Source of the DNA: Symsagittifera roscoffensis
Lineage: Eukaryota; Xenacoelomorpha; Acoela; Convolutidae
NCBI RefSeq assembly: GCF_963678635.1
Contig: NC_087065.1
Span: 15,599,853 to 15,663,852 of the forward strand
Reading direction: 5' to 3'
Length of the DNA: 64,000 nt
In this document: piece by piece, positions 11,561 through 21,780 of the stretch
Layout of the letters: every line of letters starts with the position of its first letter
Position numbering within the stretch: the stretch's first letter is position 1
Notes under the pieces: generated by a model
Databases searched by the model: none
What the model was told of the DNA's origin: nothing
Seen by the model: the letters and a program-made list of their open reading frames with translations, nothing else
Position numbers and translations under genes: made by a program

Positions 11561-11845
11561 ATGCAAGTTATGAGAAAAAAGATACAAATCTGTGGGGGAC
11601 TGAAGATACACAACAAACGCTTGCAAGAAACAGCGAGAAAGAGCTTTGAGTGCAGCAGATGCGTAAGGCCCTTCATCTCCGAAAACACCAGAGTAAACCA
11701 CAAAAAGACGTGCAAGAACAACATCACCGGAGATGAGAACCCAACAACTCGACCAGTACGAGTATATAGACCGAGAAATATACCGTGCCCCAATTGCCAA
11801 AGAGTTCTGTCTGCTACAAAAATGGCGCGCCATCTACGTAGCTAA
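11561..11845 (+). pseudogene. Zinc-finger ORF fragment of retroelement type
   Basis: The 94-residue open segment has a CGGLKIHNKRLQ start (Cys11, His17), a full finger C31-x2-C34-x12-H47-x3-C51 with FECSRC and NHKKTC, and a second finger beginning C76-x2-C79 with His91 near the end. Closely spaced C2HC fingers with a GLKIHxKR stretch are typical of the N-terminal part of LINE-like and some other retroelement proteins; a host C2H2 protein is possible but less likely beside virus-like debris. More open sequence follows to 12270 (YDDDDDSVHLVSG and beyond). No reverse transcriptase is visible. Nucleic-acid binding is inferred from the fingers alone. Confidence 0.45.
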
Positions 11846-12289
11846 GAGGCTGTGGACGGGAAAGAGGGCGTACCTCCTGATAGGAGGTGATAGCTTACGA
11901 CGACGACGATGATTCAGTTCACCTTGTCAGCGGAATGAGTTCCCATGCTGGACGACTTACGTATGAAGACGCGAGAATTTTTGGTACGCAAAATGAAACC
12001 TCGATGTCATTAAGGCAATTTCGGAAATTACGTTGGTATGAAAATGGAAGCGAGTTTCGATTGGTATAGGCTATGAGATGTTTTGGACAAGAAGAGATCA
12101 TGAGCTTATTATGGCTTTCTAGAACACCACATATCAATTTGACCATGTATAAACAGGGCATGAAATGTATTCGCTTTGTATTTGAAGACACGGACGCTAC
12201 ATATAAGGCAAAAAATACTACTATTTTTTGCCTACTATTTTTTGCCACTATAGTTGCAGCAATTTTTTAGTCGAAAACAATGTAAAGCT

Positions 12290-12640
12290 AAGTAAGATTC
12301 GTTCATTGTTAGCCTAAATATAGTAACCCGCTTGATGACCCTCAAGCAAACCAGAACTGATTGGCTAGCTAAAGAAGAAAGAAAACACGTGGAATTAGGG
12401 TATCTGATGTCAGCCGGTCAACAAAAGTGTTTTTTTTTCTACTGTCCATTGCTGTTTTATCTCTGGGCGTTGTTTTTAGGACGCTCCTGCTTTAGGCAAT
12501 GGTAAACAATGGAACAAAAAGATCAAATAACCTATTAGCAACCAAGCCTCCGTGTTACAGCGAAGAGTTCTTCAGAGTTGAGGGATAAAATATCCACTAT
12601 TGGGGTAGTCGGAAGGCACGAGCCGATTGTTAGACAGGTT
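12290..12640. repeat. Repeat R, copy R2 (3' part)
   Basis: Matches the 3' half of R1 and R3: GTAAGATTCGTT, AAGCAAACCA, GTGGAATTAGGGTATCTG (box at 12400), then TATTAGCAACCAAGCCTCCG and CAGCGAAGAGTTCTTCAGA. The 5' half is missing. The bases just after it (GTAGTCGGAAGGCACG) match those after R1 (GCTAGCCGGAAAGCACG), so homology extends slightly beyond 12640. Confidence 0.55.
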
Positions 12641-12779
12641 GGTGTGATATTGACCACGTTTGAAAAAAACTATGGTCTGGTAGAGAGAACTGCATTGCAA
12701 ACAAGTATAATAAGAGCGAGCAACGGAAGAAAAAGAGAATTGTGTAAAGTCGGAATTAGAAAACCCAGGACTACCTGAG

Positions 12780-13400
12780 ACACTAGATAACCCAGAAAAT
12801 ACTTCTAAAAAGACGATCTTGACCCGCTCAAAATCAGGAGACTGAAATTGAGTTTAATTTTGACAAAATTGTTTAAAATGATTATGGAGGAAGCAAGATA
12901 GTGTGAATCAAATCACTGGCTGGACATCAAAAAGTAAAAATTCTGAGTGAGCCATCGGAGATAATTATACTTTTGATTGAAAGCATTTTTAATGCTTAAT
13001 AGGTTATGACATAATAGAAGCCTCCAATCTCTAGGCGCTTGTGGCGAGTTGATTGGAAAAAAAGAACGGAAACAAACAAGGTTTTGATGCAACTTCCGCT
13101 TCTTGATCGCAATAATTAAAAAAGATCATTACATTATCCCACAAACCGAAGAGACTCTCTCTAAACAGTGAGATGCAAGAAGTTTGACTTGCTCTCTACT
13201 TTGTGACAGGTATCAGTAGTGAGGCAAGATCGAGAAAAGACAGGCTTTGCATGCGATCTGGGGTTTTTGCAGTAGAAAAGAAAGATTTCTGGACTTTGTA
13301 ATGTCACAGCAACAAACCCACGCCTAATGGATCCGGCATTTGTTCATTTGTCAGTGTAAAATTATACGTAAGCCTAGTAACATGCTACATTGACATCGCG
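12780..13400. other. AT-rich stretch, nothing identified
   Basis: No open segment, repeat or RNA signal that I can support. Confidence 0.4.
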
Positions 13401-13559
13401 ACAATAGCACTAGAAAATGCATGGAAAAGTAGGACAAGATCTTTTGCATTTGCCTGAAGCAGGCCAGTCTGAGGTGCAAACCGTCGAATGCGAAATCCTA
13501 GGAACTCCGTAAAAAACTTGGATTACGTGGTGAATTGACAAAGACTCAGACCATATCCA

Positions 13560-14620
13560 GAAGCCGCGGAAGCAGTGCTGACGGAGAAGGCACGGAAAAA
13601 CGGACCCCAACTGATGATCGTTGTTGCTGCTCGGAAACAATTTAGAGATTTCTGAACAAACTCAGGCTAAAACTGGTGGGCAAGCGGAGGTTTATCCTGA
13701 CAAGTGAAGGACTGGAGGGTCGGCGGGAGGATGAAGAATGTGAAGATCCTTAAACGAATTGTCAATTTTCGACGCAGTTGTCTAGGGCGCAGTTGTCTAG
13801 AGAGTAACCAACGCCATCAGACCACACATTCCTGAAGGAAAGTGTGACCGCATCAGCTCTGGAAGACAAGATATCAAAAAGGTCCGAAACGGCGCTTTCA
13901 AGACAAAATCGTCAAACCGGAATTCACCTGAGAGAGACCAGAATTAACAGGATCATACGGGGAAGGAGAACTCGCTAAATTTTTTGAAGAAAAAAATTGG
14001 ATTCAATTGATAAAATCTTAATTGGTGAAAACGCTATAACCCACTAATTGGAAGCGGGGTACTCGTTTAGAAGTATGGTAGCGTAAAACTACTAATGCTT
14101 CTACCTTAACGTCAAATCCGGAATTTTCTGAAGGTGCTTTCAAAGCTTTACAAGTTAAATGATGTTTTTGATAAATTCATTTGAAGGAAACCTTAGGGGC
14201 TCATCTTACAAAGAAATGAACACAAATTCTCCTATTATCTTCATCAATTTGGAGTACTTCAATTATAATTCAAGTGGTCAGGCGGGACAGCACTTCAAAA
14301 CGGCTTCTGAAGGGGACTCGACAGAAATGGTGGCACAATTCTTCTAAAAGAGTACAGGCACAAGTTTCTCTCGGACAGAGGTCATTGGTAACACAACAAA
14401 AAAAACGGTTATCGCTTACAAACAGTCCAGTCGGTCTCGGTAAAATCCATTTCAAAATACAAAAAAATGCTGAAAACTTACAAAAAGAAATCTACATCAC
14501 CGAATACACCCTTCCGCCACAAACCATATTCGAACCTCCGAGTGAGCAGCCGAATATTCGCCGAGTGTCGAATATTCTGGACCACAGTTTTTTAAAATTT
14601 TTAATGTGCTCCTTGTATCT
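13560..14620 (-). repeat. Segment S, copy 2
   Basis: Aligns with 9150-10180: shared runs include TTTAGAGATTTCTGAACAAA, GGACTGGAGGGTCGGCGGGA, CTAGGGCGCAGTTGTC and TTAGGGGCTCATCTTACAAA. The minus-strand coding-like segment of copy 1 is recognisable (WSDGVGYSLDNCALDNC) but its frame is not kept, so this copy looks like a pseudogene. R3 follows it, as R1 follows copy 1. Confidence 0.55.
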
Positions 14621-14884
14621 CTCAGAGGCACTAAATTTTGCCATGTTTGGATGAAAACTAAAAAAAAATCATCCAAAGACAAAAAAGGTCGAAAGAGAGA
14701 TTTTTACAGATGTGCAACACTCGCACAACACGATTAGTTTTAATCCCCAAATTAAATGGACGGCTCAGTAGCATATTCGAATTCGACACAAAACCTCCTG
14801 AGCCTGAAAATATAACGTTGAATTGTGGAATCGGAAGCTTTGTTCCTTTAGAATTTTGAATACAGTTTAAACTCAATTGAAACA

Positions 14885-15420
14885 ATTTAATACCCTGAAT
14901 GCTTGCACTTAAACAAACCAGTAGATCCTCTCAGAGTTTCTTCAGAAGGATTTTATATGTAATTGTCAGTGAGAAGTAAATTGATGTTTCTTAGACCTGT
15001 TTTTAGGCAAGATAAGGTTTGCATGGGATTCGAGACCCAGCTTTGTAGTTATTATTACTAACAGTCGAAAGCTAGGTAAGATTCGTTTGATTGCTAGCCT
15101 AAAAGTAGTAACATTTTTGTTGACCTGTAAGCAAACCAAAATTAACTGGTTAGCTAAACAAGATAAAAATCACGTGGAATTCAAGTATCTGATGTCAGCC
15201 AGTCGCAAAATGGACTTTTTCTACTAACAATTGCCGCGTTTTCTCTGGGAGCAGGTCATATAGGTGTTTTTATGACGCTCTCGCTTAAGGCAATGGAACA
15301 AAACGATCAGCTAACGTATTAGCAACGAAGCCTCAGTGTTATAGCGACGAATTCTTCAGACTTGAGTAGTCGATGTTCATGGCGGTGCGGTGTTGCTGAA
15401 TGCGATGGGAAAAGAGGTTC
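14885..15420. repeat. Repeat R, copy R3
   Basis: Full-length match to R1, with the box GTATCTGATGTCAGCC at 15185 and TTATAGCGACGAATTCTTCA near the end. It lies immediately before element B, whose first coding-like bases appear after about 15430. Confidence 0.6.
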
Positions 15421-15429
15421 GTGGCGTCA

Positions 15430-18240
15430 ACTCACTGAAAAATTTGTCAAGCTAGCTTTCGAAGAATCCGGCACGGCAAAGGGTGTTAGCAGTCATTAGA
15501 GATATGGAGCGATAGAGTGGAGATGAAAACTCTGGTCACGACTTGGGAGTGGGTGTGTGAGCCGGGCTGGGAAAATTAAGTTGGAGAGATTACAAATTAG
15601 AGAAATTACAAATTGGGTGAAATGCCCTCATCTAATCGCCTAACTCAAATCTTCGCCCTCACTTTTTTGACGAACCTATTTTTAGACCCTCATTTTAGTC
15701 CCAACAGATCACGTGAAGGGTCCGGTCCGATCACTCACATCCAGCAAACTCTCAGAACGCTGCGTCATCGCCAAAAAAAATTTGAGATAGATAGACAGGA
15801 GACGATGAACACCCTTGAGAGGAAGAAACGGGACTGGGCAATTGATGCACAAAGCTAAATTGATCTAAATAAAGATTGCCCAGGAACGAGATGATTGGAA
15901 GAGGAAATACGACGAGCTGCTAATAACCCAGAAGATGAAAGAAAATAAGCTTCTAGGGGGCTCCATAAGGCGTACCATCGATAAGACCTACGACGTTCTG
16001 GCGTCAATGAATTCGGACACGCAGTTCAGGACGAGAGTACAAGAATCTACAAGCCGATTGAGCCCCGGGTCCATATTTCAAGACAATAATATTGGATCCT
16101 TCCAATACAAATCTGGTTGCGGATTTTCTGAGAATTTTGACTTAGTGGCTAAGATGGCACTGGGAAACATAAATCAAGCAAAACACAAGAATTTGGTTAA
16201 AATTTATTGCTTCCTTGTCATGGACTATTCAATAGATAGAAAGCTTTGGCAGTAATTAAGGAAGGGTCGTAGCAAAAACAGAACTTTCATTGAGGATGTT
16301 TCAGACCACCCGAGGGCTTGTCTAAATGACATGAGCTAATGGTAAGCAGATATAAATATAATAGAGGCAATGAATGGGACTGATCTGGCAACGAAACTCA
16401 TTGTTTTCGTGACAGAGGCACTCGCTATTCAATTTGGGCCCATGAGCACAGAAGAAGGGACAAGTGCGGCCACTCCAACTCAGATGTGAGATAGAGACTG
16501 GAAATTGTCCCCACTCCTCGAGGGCAAACCCTTTAAAGTTGACCTGGAAGGCCCAAAGACCACACTTCGTTTAGTTCCCAGGTGTCTACAGTTCCTATAA
16601 CGTCTCCAACTGTAGTGGCCCTGCCGTAAAAAGGAGCTCTCGAGCGACTACCACGACTGCAATAGTATCCAGTCAAAAAAATTGCTCTCCACGGGTTGGC
16701 TAGCGGGACAAGAGCATTGTAGTTCCGAGATCACGTTGCGACCGATGAACCAAGGTGGAGAACCTCTGTACAACACGATGGGGCCCTCTACATGATGGAT
16801 GGACGTCCGTCAACACTTTAGGGAAAAAGCGCCATCGTGTCGGAAAGGCAAGTTTCTCGATGAAAACAAGCCAAACAACGATTATTAAAAATTGTTTAGG
16901 CAATTCTCTTAGTCACCGTGCCAACAGGCATGGGAATATAACGGTACCACCTATAGACGACCTTTATGGAAGACGCTGAGAGAAGGTATGCAAATTTTGA
17001 GCTGGAAAAATGCGATAAAATTTTTGCCGCTTATGATCCCCAAGATATGAGGAATGGGAGAGAACTGATAAGGCTATCTATTCAATCCTTGAGCCTCGTT
17101 TTGTCCAGGCGTGAGTTATCTTACAGCATCGGAAATAGTTTGGGGATAGACGGTCTCAATGGCCATTAAAATACGGCACGTCACCAAACTATGGAGCCAG
17201 TGGTATTGATAGTAGCTATGGCAAGCAACGACCACTTGCAGTGCCAAGGATTGTTGGGTAGCCTCACTCGGAACAACTCCTGACGGCAAGACACTTGGAG
17301 AAGCGGTGGAGAAGTTTAGTGCAAGTCGAGGGTGATCTTCGTGCTGTTCCAATATTATTTTGAAATATCTGCTGTTTGGTTGTACATTTGAATCCCAGAG
17401 TTGCATTTATGATTAACGACCAAACAGCAGGGAGTGTTTGGTCGTGCATCATGAATGCAATTCTGGTATTCAAATGCCACAGCTCGACCCGGATTGTGTT
17501 ACAGGAGGTGCATGAAAGCATGTGTGCTTTAGGATAGGGTGCTTTTGAACAGGCACCGGCCGTCACCAAAAATTTAAACAGAAGCTGGAAAGAATGTTAC
17601 ATGTGAGAGAAGAAAACAACAGGGTGATTTTGCTGTTATTTCAAGAGTTGTTTATGATGGCACTGCAGAGGTGATTATGACATCAAGAGGTGATTATGAT
17701 ATCAAGAGGTGATTATGACATCAAGAGGTTATTATGATATCAAGAGGTGATTATGATATCAAGAGGTGATTATGATATCAAGAGGTGATTATGATATCTT
17801 TGGAGCAGTTTCAAGCAGACGTGTTAGCAACTAGAGCGAAATATGAGAAACTGCACCCGATTCTCGCTGGAATAGGAGTGAACGGACACCTTCGTTACTC
17901 TCCACGTGCTATCCGATGCTTCACGAAAAATGTTTGACATGACAATAAGAACTTGACTGGTGGTGTTAGCTGGCCTGGTGTAAGCTCTGTACGTAACATT
18001 TGGACGCAAGGGCTCTGTAAAGGAACCAGTGACTTCATCATCGTTAGAGTTGCGAGTCTCAGGCTGGATAGATTTTTATCTCTGATATGATATTCCAGGT
18101 GGAGATAGAGCCTGGCGCAGTGGTACGCTTTTTGTGTCTATTCTGCTAAGCCGCACAAACAACCCTGACATAACCCGGTTGGTTACCTGTTGACCTCCTT
18201 TTTTCTTTTGATGTTCACTTATGTCAATGCTGTTTTTCAG
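15430..18240 (+). mobile_element. Element B: broken relative of element A
   Basis: Homologous to element A at protein level. ERRYANFELEKC then FAAYDPQDM (near 16975-17045) match ERRYAHLESPKG then FAAYDPQEM of A, and GAFEQAPAV (near 17545) matches DAFDGAPAV. Before these comes a charged, probably coiled-coil stretch (15720-16000) and a segment ending in VMDYSIDRKLWQ that parallels CVDWFLTDEEQL of A in position. No polymerase or integrase motif and no flanking direct repeats are visible. It is broken in many places (ten or more), looks older than or as old as A, and carries a 19-bp minisatellite in its 3' part. Family unassigned: nucleoprotein-like or Gag-like. Confidence 0.5.
17668..17798. repeat. 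19-bp minisatellite, about seven copies
   Basis: Seven direct copies of GAGGTGATTATGATATCAA, the last incomplete, with few changes (GACATC for GATATC in the first and third; GGTTATT in the fourth). It lies within element B. Near-identity of the copies shows recent expansion, much younger than the element around it. Confidence 0.85.
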
Positions 18241-19340
18241 TCATGAACTCTGTGCTAAAAATTTATCTTAATTTTGAATATCATCTATACTTTATTGTTA
18301 TTTTTCTTTGAAATGGCATAGCTTTATATGTGATTTTTTGGCAGTCTGGATTCGCATTTCTTTGGATCAGACGGTTAAAACTCTAGCAGTATCATTCACA
18401 TCGGGCGTTGTTCATGATCTAGAACCCAACCCCTTTATCGATACTATTTCTTAGAGAGGCTTGTTTGTACAATAATTTCTAGCTTTCTCCACCCTTTATC
18501 AGATCGTGTCTGTTTTACTCTCTTATTATAAAGTTCCGGTGCGTTTTCAATCTCGCACAACGACTTATATGTCACATCCTGAGTTTACAGTTGCGACAAT
18601 AAAAATCTACATCAGCTAAAAAAAACAAGCTTCAATAAACTTATCACGATCGGGGTGTTTGGGTAACAGGGATAAATTTTCTTGCACCCAATATTGTAAA
18701 TTCATACCTTTGTAAGCTACCATTAAGCTATCAAATGCTTTGTCCAACGGCTATTTTTTCTTTTTGAGTGTTTAATGTTTTAATAGGGTTTCCTACACTG
18801 TACTTGTGTTTTTTCTGTTCGGGTGTATCAAGAACAGCAAAATGACAGCAGCAACTTTTAGCAGTCCCACTGCACTACCAATTTCGCCCTTCTTTTTTTT
18901 TCTTCAGAAAACTGATACTTTCTTCGTTGCTACTGCGTCTACCCTAATTGTGTAAGATTCACAGCTAGAGCAACTAGGGTTAAGGGCTGGGGTTAGAGAC
19001 TGAGATAGACCTGAGGTTTCAACAGACGATTGCAAAGAGGTAGGAATTGTTGAATAATAAACTGAAAAAAGTGAACTTGGGTGACATCAAAACTAAGCAT
19101 CACAAAGGAACCCGTTAAGTAATTACTGACTAATTAGTTTGTTTGTGATCACTAGTTGACCTTGTCTGAGTTTGATCAGCTTTGACTATTTTAATTGGTG
19201 TTGACCTCCAAACTGATTCGGTTTAATCAATCTGTCTGAACTTGAGATGGTCTGACCTAAACACCCCAACTTAGCCTGATTTGGCCTTGTCCAATTTCAG
19301 GCTGCAACCCATCAAGTTTCGACGACGTTGCTCCGCTTTT
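18241..19340. other. AT-rich stretch with degenerate TTGACC/CTGA-rich tract
   Basis: No gene seen. From about 19120 to 19310 short words such as TTGACC, CTGA and TTGATC recur irregularly on a degenerate 20-30 base spacing, suggesting an old decayed tandem repeat. Confidence 0.3.
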
Positions 19341-19366
19341 GCTTCGTTCAGGGTCAGCTTCCATGA

Positions 19367-19569
19367 TCTCGTTATATAGCGAAAGTGATCCGGTGATCAG
19401 TGGCAGTATCTTCGGATTCGTGGGTCCCTCGTCCTGATGGACCTCCTGACTGGAAAATCAGTAGAATGTTAATCTACAGCTTCCTCCTCGACCTGATCTT
19501 CTGCGCTAGCCCCCGCTGAACCTGCAGTATCACCCTTAGTTGCTACGCTTAGTGCTTTGCTTGACACTT
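19367..19569 (-). CDS. Exon-like acidic, Ser/Gly-rich scrap
   Basis: On the minus strand a good acceptor (CTATCATACAG|AA) opens 19569-19478, encoding an acidic peptide with GDTAGSAGASAEDQVEEEA. After a 28-base gap bounded by GTAGAT and TTTTCCAG, a second open block (19449 down to a stop at 19372) reads SGGPSGRGTHESEDTATDHR in the phase needed to join them. A 28-base intron is below what most animals splice, so this may be a decayed exon or chance. GC content is above the surroundings. No family recognised. Confidence 0.22.
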
Positions 19570-19599
19570 CTGTATGATAGAAGGATTCTAGAGAATTAT

Positions 19600-20946
19600 C
19601 CAGTGGGGTATTTCGGATGTCACAGATGAAGCAGGCAATTTTTTTTGTAGACGTCGATGTTAACTATCCAAAACAATTGCAAGACGTGAAGAACAATTTT
19701 TCTTTGCCCTAAAAAACTAGAAGGATCAGCAGAGTTAACTCTTAGATGAAAAAACACCAAAACTCTACACCATGATCAGTACAAATTCGTTTTACTTAAA
19801 TAAAAAATTTGAATTATTGTTCCGACTTTTGTAACAAAGACAACTGAATATTTGTGCTCGGGGTGGGCTTTTTTCTTCATACAAGTTTCGGCCTTTTAAC
19901 TAGCCATTCACATCATTCAAAAGGCGAATTCAAAAGGCTCAAACTTGAAAAGTTATTTTACCTTCGATTATTCTTAATAAAGTTATGGGGGTTTAAAGAT
20001 TGGCATTTTGGCCAATTTGGGACAACTAACGCGCAATATTTTTTGCACTATTAACGCCTTAGCGGAGGTTTAATCCGTCTTAAAAATGGTTCCAAATTGG
20101 TGAAGGAAGCTTATTTGCCATAATTGATTTGTTCCTAATACCTCAAAAATTTCATTTTGAGGATAAAACTTACCAGTATTAAGCATGAAAAAACAAATGT
20201 TTGAGGAATAAACTGTTTCGCTGTCTTCTTGTGACAATACAAAATTTTATTCTGGGGATTAAAATCAGTAACTTCCTTTAGGTCAATACATTACTGGATA
20301 CAGTCAACAAACTTCCAAACTAGTATGCAGAATTTCGATTCACAGTACACAGTATCTAACGCTGGGGTTAAAAAAGAATCTTTTAAATTGATTGATGACA
20401 GAAGTAATGATGATTACGACAATGGCATATCATTCTCTTTCCAGACCTTGCATTTTTTGCACAGAGTAACTTTCCAGTGACGATAAAAAGGTTTTGGATT
20501 GTGTTCGCGAAGTTTTTTTTTGAAAAGTCCTTTCATTAAAATTGAGTTTCAAGGAGTCATAAATCTACCGTCCAGCAAACGCTCAAAACCCCTTGATAAA
20601 TTTGTACTATCCTTTTTGAGAATTGAATGATTGCTTTGGACAAATTATTTATTCGAACCGATTATCTATGCAAAAACGACATACAGCCCAATCTAGGTGT
20701 CTGAGGTTTTTTGTGTGTGTGTGTGAGCGTGTGACAGTTTTCTTTGATATTGTGCTTATAATTCTACGCAAATACTTTTTTTCTATAAATTGTAGTTTAA
20801 TTGAACGTTTTTGATGCACCAACAACTTGTACTGTTATTTTGAAAAAATGACAGAATTGAAATTTTAAACAAACACGAACTTTTAACTTAACAGAAACTT
20901 CGCTTTGCGGCTGGGTTTTGTAAGTTTCGGTCTCATGTGGGTACTC
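19600..20946. other. AT-rich intergenic stretch
   Basis: No supported gene or RNA. A short GT run (about 20710-20730) is the only simple repeat. Confidence 0.4.
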
Positions 20947-20954
20947 AACATGTC

Positions 20955-21374
20955 CAGCAGCAGATTTAGAGGTGGGCGGGGGGCGGACGCCCCCTCCTCA
21001 GGGATTCGACCCTCTGCCGACCCAAAGGGTCCTCCTTTTGTACTGTTTTGAGATATACATTTTTGGCTGACTTTCCTTAAAATTTTCCTAAAAGCGCCAT
21101 CGGCGCCATTCTATACTAATTTTGAGGTGGAGCGCGCGCCGAAAAAACGCCACTTTTTGGTGAAAATTTTCCAAAAAAGTGTCTAAAAACGCCTTTTTTG
21201 AGCCTTTTTTCAAAAATTTGCCTGCGGCCCAAAAATATTTGTCAAATTAGGGTCTTTATAGTGGTTTGGGAGAGCTCAGAAAATCAGTTTGGTCGATCTA
21301 AAAAAAAAGTCGACAAAATTTTTTTTTAAATCCACCCCCCCCCCCTCCTCGAGAAATTTCTAGATCCGCGCCTG
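20955..21374 (-). mobile_element. hAT-type MITE, copy 1 (420 bp)
   Basis: Begins CAGCAGCAGATTTAGAG and ends AGATCCGCGCCTG. The right end, read inverted, is CAGGCGCGGATCT, close to the hAT-like end CAGGGGCGGATCTAG of copy 2. Flanks are AACATGTC (20947-20954) and AACATATC (21375-21382), an 8-bp target duplication with one mismatch, as expected for hAT elements. The interior (GGCGCCATT, GGTCGATCTAAAAAAA, G and C homopolymer runs) matches copy 2 in inverted orientation. There is no transposase, so it was mobilised in trans. Confidence 0.8.
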
Positions 21375-21382
21375 AACATATC

Positions 21383-21780
21383 CCTTTCCGCGAGCAAAAC
21401 CAGAGAGCTTTCAAAAATGGGGAAAATGCGGCAAGATTGGGGGGGGGGGAGAGAGCCGATGACGATTAAGTACATTACTCCTCATAATTTCAGAAAACAC
21501 TGAAAGTAAGTTGAGCTCAAAACGCAAAAATTAAACGGGGATGCAGTAATGGCAATATTAAGCGAGTTCTTCACAACCTGCAAAATTGTTAAATCATATT
21601 TGGGGAATTTGATGTATAAAAAAGAAGATGGCAATTTTTTGAATTATAACGGTTGTTGAGCAGTTTTTTTCCGCGTCTTTTCATGTGACTTAAGCTATCA
21701 CTTTAACAGTTGGTTGCTGAGGAATGAGTAATTTTGCACTAATATGGTCATTTAATCTAGGTGGTAAGCTTTTGATAATT
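21383..21780. other. AT-rich spacer downstream of the four-exon gene
   Basis: Lies 3' of the minus-strand gene. Contains a run of ten G at about 21440. No further exon is evident. Confidence 0.35.

Noticed and set aside
10181-15420. R repeats as LTRs of elements B or C
   Set aside because: No R copy lies 3' of element B, the copies are unequal in length, and they follow segment S as a unit; no TG...CA ends or target duplications were found.
18110-18180. tRNA or tRNA-derived SINE (A-box-like TGGCGCAGTGG)
   Set aside because: No B box (GGTTCGANNCC) at the right distance and no cloverleaf; a single box match is not enough.
18970-19000. Telomere-like CTAGGGTTAAGGG
   Set aside because: Only one or two degenerate words, no tandem run.
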